From Hymenobacter sediminis (GTDB lineage: Bacteria > Bacteroidota > Bacteroidia > Cytophagales > Hymenobacteraceae), in assembly GCF_003231285.1 (NCBI RefSeq), contig NZ_QKNS01000002.1, positions 62,001 to 126,000 on the forward strand: a stretch of DNA of 64,000 nucleotides, read 5' to 3'. The position numbers and the translations under genes were made by a program. The notes under the pieces were generated by a model. It searched no databases and had not been told where the DNA came from. It was given only the letters and a program-made list of their open reading frames with translations. Within the stretch, counting starts at the first letter, position 1; each line of letters begins with the position of its first letter. Shown here piece by piece: positions 1 to 9,465 of the stretch.

Positions 1-1
1 G

Positions 2-790
2 GACGCGACGATTGCTCTGAACGGCGAAAACTACGTGTTCTGGGGTGGCCGCGAAGGCTACATGACCCTGCTCAACACCAACATGAAGCGCGAGCTGGAG
101 CATATGGGTCGTTTCCTGACCATGGCCCGCGACTACGCCCGCAAGCAGGGCTTCCAGGGCAAGTTCTTCATTGAGCCCAAGCCTGCCGAGCCCACCAAGC
201 ACCAGTACGATTTCGATGCTGCTACCGTAATCGGCTTCCTGAAAGAGTACGGCCTGCAGGATGACTTCATGCTGAACCTGGAAGTAAACCACGCCACGCT
301 GGCCGGCCACACCTTCCAGCATGAGCTGCAGGTAGCCGCCGACGCCAACATGCTGGGCTCGATGGACGCCAACCGCGGCGACTACCAGAATGGCTGGGAT
401 ACCGACCAGTTCCCGAACAACCTGAACGAGCTGACCGAATCGATGCTCATCATTCTGGAGCACGGCGGCATCAAGCCCGGTGGCATCAACTTCGACGCCA
501 AAACCCGCCGCAACTCCACTGACCTGGAGGACATTTTCGTGGCCCACATCGGTGGCATGGACACCTTCGCCCGCGCCCTGGTAGTAGCCAACGACATCCT
601 GGAGAAGTCGGCCTACCGCAAGTTCCGCACCGAGCGCTATGCCTCATTTGACTCGGGTGAAGGTGCTGCCTTCGAGAAAGGCCTGCTGACCCTGGAAGAC
701 CTGCGCCGCATTGCCCATGAGCACGGCGAGCCCACCCTGCGCAGCGGCAAGCAGGAGTGGCTGGAAAACATCATCAACCAGTACATCTAA
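2..790 (+). CDS. xylA: Xylose isomerase, C-terminal part (5' end outside window)
   Basis: Converts D-xylose to D-xylulose in the cytoplasm. The reading frame is open from base 2, so the start lies upstream; about 263 residues are visible, roughly the last 60% of a usual 435-440-residue enzyme. Family signatures are clear: VFWGGREGY at the left edge, [18 protein letters not shown] with the metal-binding Glu and catalytic Lys, [15 protein letters not shown] (Glu and His ligands), the Asp-rich [20 protein letters not shown] and [14 protein letters not shown]. It precedes three secreted hemicellulases on the same strand, so it plausibly uses the xylose they release. A hairpin repeat with a T-run (892-1010) separates it from them, so cotranscription is uncertain. 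Confidence 0.97.
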   Translation, partial: DATIALNGENYVFWGGREGYMTLLNTNMKRELEHMGRFLTMARDYARKQGFQGKFFIEPKPAEPTKHQYDFDAATVIGFLKEYGLQDDFMLNLEVNHATLAGHTFQHELQVAADANMLGSMDANRGDYQNGWDTDQFPNNLNELTESMLIILEHGGIKPGGINFDAKTRRNSTDLEDIFVAHIGGMDTFARALVVANDILEKSAYRKFRTERYASFDSGEGAAFEKGLLTLEDLRRIAHEHGEPTLRSGKQEWLENIINQYI

Positions 791-891
791 GCGACTTTAC
801 AAACGAAACTGGCCGGCCTTCCTAAGGGCGTGGGAACCCAAGGGGGAAAGGTCGGCCAGGATCGTTTGTTGCTTGGTACCGGAAAATATAG

Positions 892-1008
892 AACGTCATG
901 CTGAGCTTGTCGAACCGAAGGTCGGCATAGCCAAGCATCACTACCGCTTCGCTGGGGTTTATCCTAACGAAGCCGGTAGAGATGCTTCGGCAAGCTCAGC
1001 ATGACGTT
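892..1008. repeat. REP-like nested inverted repeat, copy 1
   Basis: Outer arms at 892-914 and 986-1008 pair with one mismatch (left arm begins AACGTCATGCTGAGCTTG). An inner pair (AGCATC..CTACCG and CGGTAGAGATGCT) nests inside. Seven T's follow on the + strand, so it may also terminate xylA transcription. The stretch 975-1005, read in reverse, matches 62010-62040 at 30 of 31 positions, so it is a dispersed element. No REP-associated (RAYT) transposase is in the window. Confidence 0.75.
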
Positions 1009-1050
1009 TTTTTGTGCCTGATCTTTCCCACGGTTTCCTACCTCCCGCCC

Positions 1051-2646
1051 ATGTCCCAACCTTTCTCTCAACCTTTCTTCCTACCCCGCCTGTTGCGCCA
1101 AACCCTTGGCCTGGCTACTGGCCTGGTCCTGCTAACGGCTGCTCCAACCACGGCCCAAACCATCCCCGTAACCGTGCAGCCCGGCGACCCGAAAGTCGTC
1201 ATCAGCAAGCACATTTACGGGCACTTTGCCGAGCACCTGGGTCGGTGCATTTACGACGGCTTTTGGGTGGATGAAAAGCTGAACGTACCCAAGCAGGGCC
1301 GCATCCGAATGGATATTGTGGAGGCCCTACGCAAAATTAAGGTGCCCAACCTGCGCTGGCCCGGCGGCTGCTTTGCCGATACCTACCACTGGCGCGATGG
1401 GGTAGGGCCCGTAGCTCAGCGCCCCAAAATGCTGAACATGTGGTGGGGCAACAACCTGGAGGACAACTCCTTCGGGACCCACGAGTTTCTGGAGCTGTGC
1501 AAGCTGCTGAATACCGAGCCTTACCTGGCGGCCAACGTAGGCAGCGGCACGGTGCAGGAAATGGCCGGCTGGATGGAGTACCTCAACTCCAACGACGACA
1601 CCCCACTGGTGCTGGAGCGCCGCAAAAACGGTCACCCCGAGCCGTATGGCGTGTCGTGGTGGGGCATTGGCAACGAAAGCTGGGGCTGCGGCGGCAACAT
1701 GACGGCCGAGTACTACACCGATGTGTACAAGCGCTACGCCACCTTCGCCCACAACTACCCCGCCTCGCCGCCCCTCAAGAAAATTGTGAGCGGGGCCAAC
1801 GGCGACGATGCCCACTGGACGGAAACGTGCATGAAGAACATCCCGCTCAACCAGATGTGGGGCCTGACGTTGCACCAGTACACCCTGCCCACCGGCAGCT
1901 GGACGGGTAGCAAGGGCAAGGCCACCGGTTTCGATGAGCAGCAGTACTTCAACACCCTGCGCAACTGCCTGAAAATGGACGCCGTGGTAACCAAGCACGC
2001 CGCCATCATGGACAAGTACGACAAGGACAAGAAGGTAGCGCTGCTGGTGGACGAGTGGGGCGTGTGGACCGACGTGGAACCGGGCACCAACCCCGGCCAC
2101 CTCTACCAGCAAAACACCCTCCGCGACGCGCTGGTGGCCGGTACTACCCTCAACATTTTCAACAACCACGCCGACCGGGTGCGCGGCGCCAACCTGGCCC
2201 AGGCCGTGAACGTGCTGCAGGCCCTCGTCCTGACCGATAAGGAGCGGATGCTCCTCACGCCCACCTACCACGTCTTCGATCTGTACCAGGTGCACCAGGA
2301 TGCCCAACTGCTGCCCCTGCAGTTTGCCAGCCCCGACTACGTGCTCAACGGCGAGAAACTGCCGGCCCTGAACGCCTCCGCCTCGCGGGATAAGGCGGGG
2401 GCCGTGCACATTTCCCTGGTAAACCTCGACACGAAGAAAAGCCAGAAGCTGGAAACCGCCCTACCCGGCGTCAGCTGGAAAACAGTGTCGGGCCGCATCC
2501 TGACCTCCGGTAACGTGGCCGACCACAACACCTTCGACAAGCCCAACAACGTGAAGCTGGCCGCCTTCAACGGCGCCCGCAAGCGCGGCGACAAGCTGAG
2601 CGTGGAAGTGCCCCCGCAGTCGGTGCTGGTGCTGGAAGTAAAGTAA
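1051..2646 (+). CDS. Secreted alpha-L-arabinofuranosidase, GH51
   Basis: Hydrolyses terminal alpha-L-arabinofuranosyl side chains of arabinoxylan or arabinan. The ATG at 1051 is preferred over an upstream in-frame start at 982 because it opens directly into a signal peptide (hydrophobic core about residues 14-32, cleavage near TTAQT) and because 982 lies inside the repeat element. The 531-residue protein carries GH51 landmarks: HIYGHFAEHLG near the mature N-terminus, RWPGGCFADTYHW, the acid/base Glu209 in GIGNESWGCGG and the nucleophile Glu335 in LLVDEWGVW. The C-terminal part is the family's beta-sandwich. It ends 58 bases before the xylanase, probably in one transcription unit with it. Confidence 0.95.
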   Translation: MSQPFSQPFFLPRLLRQTLGLATGLVLLTAAPTTAQTIPVTVQPGDPKVVISKHIYGHFAEHLGRCIYDGFWVDEKLNVPKQGRIRMDIVEALRKIKVPNLRWPGGCFADTYHWRDGVGPVAQRPKMLNMWWGNNLEDNSFGTHEFLELCKLLNTEPYLAANVGSGTVQEMAGWMEYLNSNDDTPLVLERRKNGHPEPYGVSWWGIGNESWGCGGNMTAEYYTDVYKRYATFAHNYPASPPLKKIVSGANGDDAHWTETCMKNIPLNQMWGLTLHQYTLPTGSWTGSKGKATGFDEQQYFNTLRNCLKMDAVVTKHAAIMDKYDKDKKVALLVDEWGVWTDVEPGTNPGHLYQQNTLRDALVAGTTLNIFNNHADRVRGANLAQAVNVLQALVLTDKERMLLTPTYHVFDLYQVHQDAQLLPLQFASPDYVLNGEKLPALNASASRDKAGAVHISLVNLDTKKSQKLETALPGVSWKTVSGRILTSGNVADHNTFDKPNNVKLAAFNGARKRGDKLSVEVPPQSVLVLEVK

Positions 2647-2704
2647 GTATTCGTCGGGGCAGCGGCGGCGTGCGCCCGGCTGCCCTATCATTCAGAACCG
2701 ATTT

Positions 2705-3820
2705 ATGAAACCTCAGAAAGCACTCGTGTGCCTCGCGCTAGCCGGTCTTGGCCTCGGCTTTGGCCCAAAAGCGGACCAGCCCTTGAAGGATGCCTTCAAA
2801 AAGGATTTCTACGTGGGCGCTGCCCTCAACTACCGCCAGATAAGCGGCCAGGACGCTAAGTCGATGGCGTTGGTCAAGCAGCAGTTCAACACCATTAGCC
2901 CCGAAAACCTGCTCAAATGGGAGGCCGTGCACCCGAAACCGGACACGTACAACTTCAAGCCCGCCGACGACTACGTAGCCTTTGGGCAGCAAAACAAGAT
3001 GTTCACTATTGGCCACACGCTCATGTGGCACCAGCAAACCCCTAAGTGGGTGTTTGAGGATGCTGAGGGCAAACCCGCCAGCCGGGAGCTGCTGCTGAAG
3101 CGGCTGGAGGAGCATATCAACACGGTGGTGGGGCGCTACAAAGGCAAAATTGCTGGCTGGGACGTGGTAAATGAAGCCATCGACGACCAGCAGGGTGATC
3201 TGCGCAAAACCAAGTGGCTGGAAATCCTCGGGGAGGATTTTGCCGCCAAGGCCTTTGAGTATGCCCATAAAGCTGACCCCAAAGCACAGCTCTACTACAA
3301 CGATTACAGCCTCTACCGTCCCGAAAAGCGGGCGGGCGTCATCAAGCTGGTCAAGAGCCTGCAGGCGAAAGGCATCAAGGTGGACGCCATTGGGATGCAG
3401 GGCCACTACGGCCTCACCAAGCCTAGCCTAGAGGATGTGGAAGCCAGCATCGTGGCCTTCTCGCAGTTAGGATGCAAGGTCAATTTCACGGAGCTGGACA
3501 TCGATGTGCTGCCGAACCCCAGCCGCCGCCAGGGCGCCGACATTGCCGAAACGTTCGGGGCCGATGCCAAATACAACGTGTACACCACCGGCCTGCCTGA
3601 TTCGGTGCAGCAGAAGCTGACCAAACGCTACGCCGACCTGTTTGCTCTGTTTCACAAGCACCGCGACGTCATCGACCGGGTTACGCTCTGGGGCGTGACC
3701 GACGCCGACTCCTGGCTGAACGACTGGCCGATCCGAGGCCGCACGAGCTACCCTTTGCTGTTTGACCGCAACTACCAGCCAAAGCCAGCGGTGCAGGCAG
3801 TGCTCCGGGCGAGCAAGTAA
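2705..3820 (+). CDS. Endo-1,4-beta-xylanase, GH10
   Basis: Cleaves internal beta-1,4 bonds of the xylan backbone. The 371-residue protein is one GH10 barrel behind a short N-terminal hydrophobic segment (about residues 6-20) that should direct export. Visible motifs are ISPENLLKWEAVHP, GHTLMWHQQTPKW, the acid/base Glu157 in WDVVNEAI, YYNDYS, the nucleophile Glu263 in NFTELDIDV and WGVTDADSWLN near the end. There is no carbohydrate-binding module and no T9SS sorting domain. It sits between the arabinofuranosidase and the glucuronidase, matching the enzymes needed for decorated glucuronoarabinoxylan. Confidence 0.96.
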   Translation: MKPQKALVCLALAGLGLGFGPKADQPLKDAFKKDFYVGAALNYRQISGQDAKSMALVKQQFNTISPENLLKWEAVHPKPDTYNFKPADDYVAFGQQNKMFTIGHTLMWHQQTPKWVFEDAEGKPASRELLLKRLEEHINTVVGRYKGKIAGWDVVNEAIDDQQGDLRKTKWLEILGEDFAAKAFEYAHKADPKAQLYYNDYSLYRPEKRAGVIKLVKSLQAKGIKVDAIGMQGHYGLTKPSLEDVEASIVAFSQLGCKVNFTELDIDVLPNPSRRQGADIAETFGADAKYNVYTTGLPDSVQQKLTKRYADLFALFHKHRDVIDRVTLWGVTDADSWLNDWPIRGRTSYPLLFDRNYQPKPAVQAVLRASK

Positions 3821-3925
3821 GCCCGAACCAGATGCGCTACCGGCTACTGACGCGGCAGAATGTTAACACTCGCTGCCGTAGCCACAGTTGCCGGGTCAGT
3901 TTCATTTCATTTTCAAGGTTATTCG

Positions 3926-6568
3926 ATGTCTCCATCCCTCAATAGGTTAACCCGCTTCCCGCTGGCCCTGCTGCTGCTCCTACTGGCCTACACGCCAAGC
4001 TGGGCCGACACCCCGACTGGCCTAGGCGAAACCTACATTTCCGCGAAAAAAAGCAAGGGTAGCTTTGCCTTGGCCGCTTCCGGCAAGGTAGCGCCGCTCT
4101 ACGCTAGCGCCCAGGATTGGCCCGGCGTGTTGCGCGCCGCCCGGGATTTGCAAGCTGACGTGCAGCGGGTTACCAAGCAGCAGCCTACCCTAACGACTGA
4201 CCAGGCACCCAAAGGCAAAGAAGTAGTGCTGATTGGCACCCTGGGCAAAAGTCCGCTGATTGATGGGCTAGTGAAAGCCGGCAAGCTGGATGCCTCGGCC
4301 CTGACGGGCAAGTGGGAAACGTTTGTGGTGCAGACGGTTGACAAGCCGATGGCAGGCGTAGACCGGGCCCTGGTTATTGCCGGCAGCGACAAGCGCGGCA
4401 CCATCTATGGCATCTATGACGTGTCGCAGCAGATGGGGGTGTCGCCGTGGTATTGGTGGGCCGATGTACCGGTGAAGGAGCAGAAGTCGCTGTACGTAGC
4501 GGCGGGGCGCCACACCCAGGGCGAGCCGAAGGTGAAGTACCGGGGCATCTTCCTCAACGACGAAGCGCCGGCCCTAAGCGGCTGGGCCAAGGAGAAGTTC
4601 GGCGGCATCAACTCGAAGATGTACGTGCACGTGTTTGAGCTGATTCTGCGCCTGAAGGGCAATTACCTATGGCCCGCCATGTGGGGCAACGCCTTCAACG
4701 ACGACGATAAGCAAAGCCCCGTGCTGGCCGACGAGTATGGCGTGGTGATGGGTACTTCCCACCACGAGCCCATGGTGCGCTCCCAGCAGGAGTGGAAGCG
4801 CTTCGGCTCGGGCCCCTGGAACTACCAGACCAACCAGAAAACCCTGGCCGACTTCTGGCGGCAGGGCATCGTGAACATGGGTACCAAGGAAAGCATCGTC
4901 ACCATTGGCATGCGCGGCGACGGCGACGAGCCCATGAGTGAGGAAAGCAACATTTCCCTGCTGGAGCGCATTGTAGCTGACCAGCGCAAGATTCTGGCCG
5001 AAGCCACCGGCAAGCCCGCCGATCAAACGCCTCAACTCTGGGCCCTCTACAAGGAAGTGCAGGACTACTACGACCGGGGCATGCGCGTACCCGACGACGT
5101 GACGCTACTCCTCTGCGACGACAACTGGGGCAACGTCCGCAAGCTGCCTAAGCCCGGCGAAAAGCCCCGTAGCGGCGGCTACGGCATCTACTACCACTTC
5201 GACTACGTGGGCGGTCCGCGCAACTACAAGTGGCTGAACACGAATCCGCTACCCCGCATCTGGGAGCAAATGCACCTGGCCCACGAGTACGGCGCCAACC
5301 AAATCTGGATTGTGAACGTGGGTGACCTGAAGCCCATGGAACTGCCCATCAGCTTCTTCCTGAATTACGCCTGGAACCCCGACCAGATTAAGGCTACCGA
5401 CGTAGCCGCCTACACCCAGCGCTGGGCCGCGGAGCAATTTGGGGAGAAATACGCCGCCGACATTGCCGACATTCTGGCCAAGTACGCCAAGTATAACGCC
5501 CGTCGCAAGCCCGAGCTGCTCGACCAGAAAACCTACAGCCTAGCTACCGGCGAGTGGGCTACCGTGGTAGCCGACTACAACCAACTGCTAGCTCGCGCCG
5601 AAGTCATCAACCAGAAGATTCCGGCCGCCTCCCGCGACGCCTACTACCAACTGGTGCTGCACCCGGTGCAGGCCTGCGCCAACCTCAACGAGTTGTACTA
5701 CACCGTGGCCCTGAACCACGATGCCGCCCAGAAAGGCCTGGCCAACACCAACGAGCTGGCCGAAAAAGCCCGGGCCCTCTACGCCAAGGATGCAGAAATC
5801 ACGAAGCGCTACCACGCCCTGGCCGGGGGCAAGTGGAACCACATGATGGACCAGACCCACATCGGCTACACCTACTGGCAGCAGCCCAACGAGCAAAAAA
5901 TGCCCGAGGTGAAAACTCTGGCTACTTCCACTGCGGCCGCCGCCCCTGCGCCTACCCCCGCCGCCCCACCCAAGCCTGCCGCAGTATCCGGGGTGGGTTT
6001 TGTGGAAACGGATGGCTACGTGAGCATGGAGGCCGAGCACTACACCAAAGCCGTAAACGCTGGCCCCGTTACCTGGCAACACCTGCCCGACCTGGGCCGC
6101 ACCCTGGGCGCCATGACCACCTTCCCCGTTACGGCGGCCCCCCAAACCGCGCCCGGCGGCGAGTCGCCGCGCCTAGAGTACCAGATTACCCTGCAGCAGG
6201 CTGGCCCCATCACGGTGCACGCCTACCTGGCGCCTACCCTGAATTTTACCGGAGGGCCGGGCTTGCAGTATGCCATTTCCATTGATGACGAAGCGCCCCA
6301 GCTCGTTAACCTGCACACCGGCATGGTGGCCGACAATGGCAACCGCCCCTGGGAACGGGCCGTGGCCGAGAGTATCATCATCAAAACCTCCCAGCACAAC
6401 GTAGCCGCCGCGGGCACCCACACCGTGAAGTTCTGGCGCGTGGACCCCGGCGTGGTGCTGGAAAAACTAGTCATTAGTCGGGGCACGTTGCCGGCTAGCT
6501 ACCTCGGCCCACCGGAAAGTCCGGCGGCTGGGCCCGCCGCGGGCAAAGGCAGCGTCGGCCGCCGCTAG
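3926..6568 (+). CDS. Xylan alpha-1,2-glucuronidase, GH115
   Basis: Removes (4-O-methyl)glucuronic acid side chains from xylan. The ATG at 3926 is chosen over one at 3860 because it begins a compact signal peptide (Leu-rich core, cleavage near SWADTP); about 880 residues result. GH115 features are unmistakable: GVSPWYWWADVPV, YRGIFLNDEAPALSGWAKE, GNYLWPAMWGNAF, GTSHHEPMVRSQQEW, TIGMRGDGDEPM and HEYGANQIWIVNVGDLKPME. A Pro/Ala-rich linker around residues 670-690 leads to the C-terminal domain (GYVSMEAEHY) usual for the family. Unlike many Bacteroidota xylan loci, no SusC/D pair or hybrid two-component sensor lies next to it within the window. Confidence 0.95.
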   Translation: MSPSLNRLTRFPLALLLLLLAYTPSWADTPTGLGETYISAKKSKGSFALAASGKVAPLYASAQDWPGVLRAARDLQADVQRVTKQQPTLTTDQAPKGKEVVLIGTLGKSPLIDGLVKAGKLDASALTGKWETFVVQTVDKPMAGVDRALVIAGSDKRGTIYGIYDVSQQMGVSPWYWWADVPVKEQKSLYVAAGRHTQGEPKVKYRGIFLNDEAPALSGWAKEKFGGINSKMYVHVFELILRLKGNYLWPAMWGNAFNDDDKQSPVLADEYGVVMGTSHHEPMVRSQQEWKRFGSGPWNYQTNQKTLADFWRQGIVNMGTKESIVTIGMRGDGDEPMSEESNISLLERIVADQRKILAEATGKPADQTPQLWALYKEVQDYYDRGMRVPDDVTLLLCDDNWGNVRKLPKPGEKPRSGGYGIYYHFDYVGGPRNYKWLNTNPLPRIWEQMHLAHEYGANQIWIVNVGDLKPMELPISFFLNYAWNPDQIKATDVAAYTQRWAAEQFGEKYAADIADILAKYAKYNARRKPELLDQKTYSLATGEWATVVADYNQLLARAEVINQKIPAASRDAYYQLVLHPVQACANLNELYYTVALNHDAAQKGLANTNELAEKARALYAKDAEITKRYHALAGGKWNHMMDQTHIGYTYWQQPNEQKMPEVKTLATSTAAAAPAPTPAAPPKPAAVSGVGFVETDGYVSMEAEHYTKAVNAGPVTWQHLPDLGRTLGAMTTFPVTAAPQTAPGGESPRLEYQITLQQAGPITVHAYLAPTLNFTGGPGLQYAISIDDEAPQLVNLHTGMVADNGNRPWERAVAESIIIKTSQHNVAAAGTHTVKFWRVDPGVVLEKLVISRGTLPASYLGPPESPAAGPAAGKGSVGRR

Positions 6569-6580
6569 CATCTACCTCAA

Positions 6581-6616
6581 CCCTGTTCGGCCCCGCGCCG
6601 GGCAGGGTTGTTTTTT
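6581..6616 (+). terminator. Terminator after GH115
   Basis: Stem CAACCCTG/CAGGGTTG with a GC-rich loop, followed by GTTTTTTG, 12 bases after the GH115 stop codon. It should end the hemicellulase transcript. Confidence 0.75.
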
Positions 6617-7248
6617 GTGTTCATCATAGGGTACTCCACCCATCAGGGTAGCCGGTCCAGCAGAAGGCCGTATGCGCTGGCTTTAGTGGTAGGCTGGTTC
6701 ATATCCTAAGTCTGTGTACCAACGGTGTGGAACTGCTAACCTGGCTACGACAGCCCTTATAAATTTGTAGTGTAGCATAGCCTAGTCTACTGACAGAGAA
6801 GGGTAGGGGGTAGTGCCTTAGGCTGGCTGAAATAAGGGAGCGGATAGCTCCGGCACAGGTATAATATGCCTTTGCCGGAGCTATCCTTTTTTAGTTTATG
6901 CTGAGCTATAAATCTAGCGTCAGGCCCGGAAAGCTCGTGTATGCCTCTGTGTATAAATTAAATTATTAGCAGCGCACTGCTGAGGTATACTTATTAAATA
7001 TTTATTAATGCATTTACCTGCTACGTGTTTATACAAAACTAAAATGAGGATTTATTTCTGTAAGGTAGGTGTAAACATCTTTCCTGCAATGCGTAAAACT
7101 TAGCCGGTTTGTTATGGAATAGTTATTTGAAAATAGGTTCATAAGCTCAAGTATTATAAAAATAGATTGCACTACTATATACTATAATTAATAATGGTGA
7201 TAAACTTATTTTATGAATACTAAAAAATAAAACCACTTACCTCAACAT
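6617..7248. other. AT-rich intergenic region upstream of the pha operon
   Basis: No protein-coding gene is supportable here. Up to about 6840 the composition is mixed; from about 6895 to 7245 it is strongly AT-rich and probably holds the promoter of phaE, but I find no good TTTG-N(17-23)-TAnnTTTG pair. TAAATTTG at 6760-6767 matches the -7 consensus, without a recognisable -33 box. It lies about 85 bases upstream of an isolated strong terminator, which raises the possibility of a small RNA. Confidence 0.6.
6842..6892 (+). terminator. Isolated strong terminator (possible small-RNA end)
   Basis: A perfect 14-bp stem (GGATAGCTCCGGCA at 6842-6855, complement at 6873-6886), a 17-base AT-rich loop and six T's. 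It lies about 270 bases after the GH115 stop, which has its own terminator, and about 355 bases before phaE, so no known gene explains it. Confidence 0.8.
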
Positions 7249-8406
7249 ATGGAACAGACGGCAACGTTTTTCGACACTTGGTATAACAGCACGGCTAAGC
7301 TTGTGAATGACTGGCGCGAGGCGACGGAAAAGCTTAACGGCGAGCAAAGGAACATGTGGGATGAGGCCGGCAAAATGCAGCAGAACTGGATGAGTTCTTT
7401 CCAGTCGATGATGCAGAATATGCAGCTGCCGTTCATGGGGGGCAGCGGCTCCAGCCCTTTTGCGCACTCGGGCATGCAGGATGCTTTTTTCAACATGTTG
7501 AAAAGCACCGATGTGTATACCCGCCTGTTTCAGCTCTGGCAGCCCGTATTGCAGGCTATGCAAAACAACAGCTTTCAGAGCCAGGACTTTTGGAAACTCA
7601 TTGATCAGCAAGGGTTCAAAACCTTTGTAGACAAGCTCTTTGGGTTTGATGCCGTTACGCCGGTGCGCACCTTCATGGACCAGTCGACCCAGATGATGAA
7701 GCTGTGGATGAGCTCGGCTACGGAGGCTAGCAAGAATTTCGGGCCGATGTTCAGCAATGGGCTACCCTTCTTTGGCTCTTTAACCCAGCTCAATCCTCAG
7801 TCGCTGACGCAGTGGTACATGCAAATGGCCCAAACCGCTCAGCGAAGCATGGCGCCCTTCTGGGGCTCCACCGATACGGGCCAGATTCCCTCTATGCAGT
7901 CGGTGGTGGAGATGATGGAGCAGTGGGGCAACTACATGGCCAAGATGAACCAACTGCAAACCATGCTGTACAAGCACAGCGTTTCGGCCTGGGAGAAGGT
8001 GATGCAAACCATGGCCGATAAGGCCAAAGAAGGCAACGTGCCAACTGACTTTAATCAGTTTTATAACGAGTGGTCGGCTATTAATGAAGCCGAGTTTGTA
8101 GCCTTGTTTAATACGGATGAGTATGCGGCGCTGCAGGGTGAGTTAATTAAATTAAATTCTGAAATGAATAAGGCCTATGAAAAGCAAATGGAAGTTTTTC
8201 TGCAGCCTTACCCGGTAGTGTTGCGCTCCCAGTTAGATGAAGTATATAAGGTTAATCATGAGCTTCGGGGTAGGATAAATACGCTGGAAAAATTGGTTGA
8301 TGAGCTACAGAAAAATAAGCCAGAAAATCAGGCTCCACAAAATCAGCTTGAAATAAAAACACCCAACGCGGAAGAAGGCAAGCCTGGCAGAAAGGAGAAT
8401 AAATAA
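7249..8406 (+). CDS. phaE: Class III polyhydroxyalkanoate synthase subunit PhaE
   Basis: Non-catalytic partner of PhaC in class III PHA synthase, needed for activity of the complex on the granule surface. The 385-residue protein is Met/Gln/Trp-rich and mainly helical, with PhaE-type stretches (WYMQMAQTAQRSMAPFWG, YNEWSAINEAEFVALFNTDE) and a charged, coiled-coil-like C-terminus after about residue 310. Low sequence complexity makes PhaE hard to name alone; the call rests on these features plus the adjacent phaC. Its TAA stop abuts the phaC ATG with no gap, and AAGGAG just upstream could serve as the phaC ribosome-binding site. The last 300 bases are more AT-rich than the rest. Confidence 0.9.
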   Translation: MEQTATFFDTWYNSTAKLVNDWREATEKLNGEQRNMWDEAGKMQQNWMSSFQSMMQNMQLPFMGGSGSSPFAHSGMQDAFFNMLKSTDVYTRLFQLWQPVLQAMQNNSFQSQDFWKLIDQQGFKTFVDKLFGFDAVTPVRTFMDQSTQMMKLWMSSATEASKNFGPMFSNGLPFFGSLTQLNPQSLTQWYMQMAQTAQRSMAPFWGSTDTGQIPSMQSVVEMMEQWGNYMAKMNQLQTMLYKHSVSAWEKVMQTMADKAKEGNVPTDFNQFYNEWSAINEAEFVALFNTDEYAALQGELIKLNSEMNKAYEKQMEVFLQPYPVVLRSQLDEVYKVNHELRGRINTLEKLVDELQKNKPENQAPQNQLEIKTPNAEEGKPGRKENK

Positions 8407-9465
8407 ATGAATTTCCTGTCTCCGCAACGGGTACTGGAAGAGTTTGCCGCTACCACCTCCAAGCTAGCCCAAGGCTTCGATGCCCTCAAGCAGCTAGATG
8501 AGGTAGCAGTAGGGGTAGCGCCTAAGCAAGCCGTCTGGAAAAAGGACAAGGTGCAGTTGCTACAGTACGTGCGCGAAACGCCCGCCACTGCCCGCACGCC
8601 CATCCTGATTGTGTACGCGCTGGTGAACCGGCACGACATGATAGATATTCAGGCTGACCGCAGCTTCATCCGCAACCTGCAGGCTGCCGGGCTGGACTTG
8701 TACCTCGTCGATTGGGGCTACCCCACGCCGGAGGACCGGTACTTCACCATGGACGAGTACATCAACGGCTACCTCGACGACGCCGTGGATGTTATTCGGG
8801 CCCGGACGGGGCAGCCGGCCATTACGCTAATGGGTATTTGCCAGGGCGGCACCTTCAGCGTCATTTACTCGGCCCTGCACCCGCAGAAGGTCAAGAACTT
8901 GGTGACGCTGGTGACGCCCATCGACTTTGCTACCCCCCGCGACCTACTTTCAAAATGGGCTAAGCACCTGGACGTGGATGCCCTGGTAGACGCCCACGGC
9001 AACGTGCCCGGCGAGCTGCTGAATGCAGGCTTTGCTCTGCTCAAGCCCCTGCTCAAAACCACCAAATACGTGTCCATTCTCAATGCCGTGGACAAGCCCG
9101 AGCAACTGCTCAACTTTCTGCGCATGGAGCAGTGGATTGCCGACAGTCCTAGCCAGGCGGGGGAGTGTTTTCGGCAGTTTGTCAAGGAGTTATACCAGCA
9201 GAATAGGCTCGTTAAGGGCACCTTGGAACTGAGTGGTCGGCCCGTACGGCTGGCCAATATTACCATGCCCCTGCTCAACATTTATGCGCAGGAAGACCAC
9301 TTGGTGCCCCCAGAGGCCTCTATACCCCTCAATGACCTAGTCGGCAGCCTCGACAAAAGCCTGACCCGGTTTGCGGGCGGACACATCGGGGTGTTTGTGG
9401 GCTCTCGGTCCCAGAAAGAATTAGCGCCGGGCATCGCGCACTGGCTACACGAAAGGGATACTTGA
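8407..9465 (+). CDS. phaC: Class III polyhydroxyalkanoate synthase subunit PhaC
   Basis: Polymerises (R)-3-hydroxyacyl-CoA into PHA. The 352-residue length fits class III synthases. The alpha/beta-hydrolase fold carries the Cys-for-Ser lipase-like box GICQGG with nucleophile Cys145, Asp297 in YAQEDHLVPP and His326 in AGGHIGVF. These sit 4-5 residues before the Cys149/Asp302/His331 triad known from Allochromatium vinosum PhaC. Other family motifs are YALVNRHDMID, VDWGYPTPEDR and LVTPIDFATPRDLLSKW. The TGA stop overlaps the next gene's ATG by one base, so the two are translationally coupled. Confidence 0.96.
   Translation: MNFLSPQRVLEEFAATTSKLAQGFDALKQLDEVAVGVAPKQAVWKKDKVQLLQYVRETPATARTPILIVYALVNRHDMIDIQADRSFIRNLQAAGLDLYLVDWGYPTPEDRYFTMDEYINGYLDDAVDVIRARTGQPAITLMGICQGGTFSVIYSALHPQKVKNLVTLVTPIDFATPRDLLSKWAKHLDVDALVDAHGNVPGELLNAGFALLKPLLKTTKYVSILNAVDKPEQLLNFLRMEQWIADSPSQAGECFRQFVKELYQQNRLVKGTLELSGRPVRLANITMPLLNIYAQEDHLVPPEASIPLNDLVGSLDKSLTRFAGGHIGVFVGSRSQKELAPGIAHWLHERDT

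Noticed and set aside
982..1050. Upstream in-frame start for the GH51 gene
   Set aside because: It lies inside the repeat element and would bury the signal peptide behind 23 extra residues.
1327..2409. A 360-codon open frame on the minus strand inside the GH51 gene
   Set aside because: Its composition (Val, Gly, His-rich) is typical of an antisense shadow of a GC-rich gene, and the plus-strand GH51 is certain.
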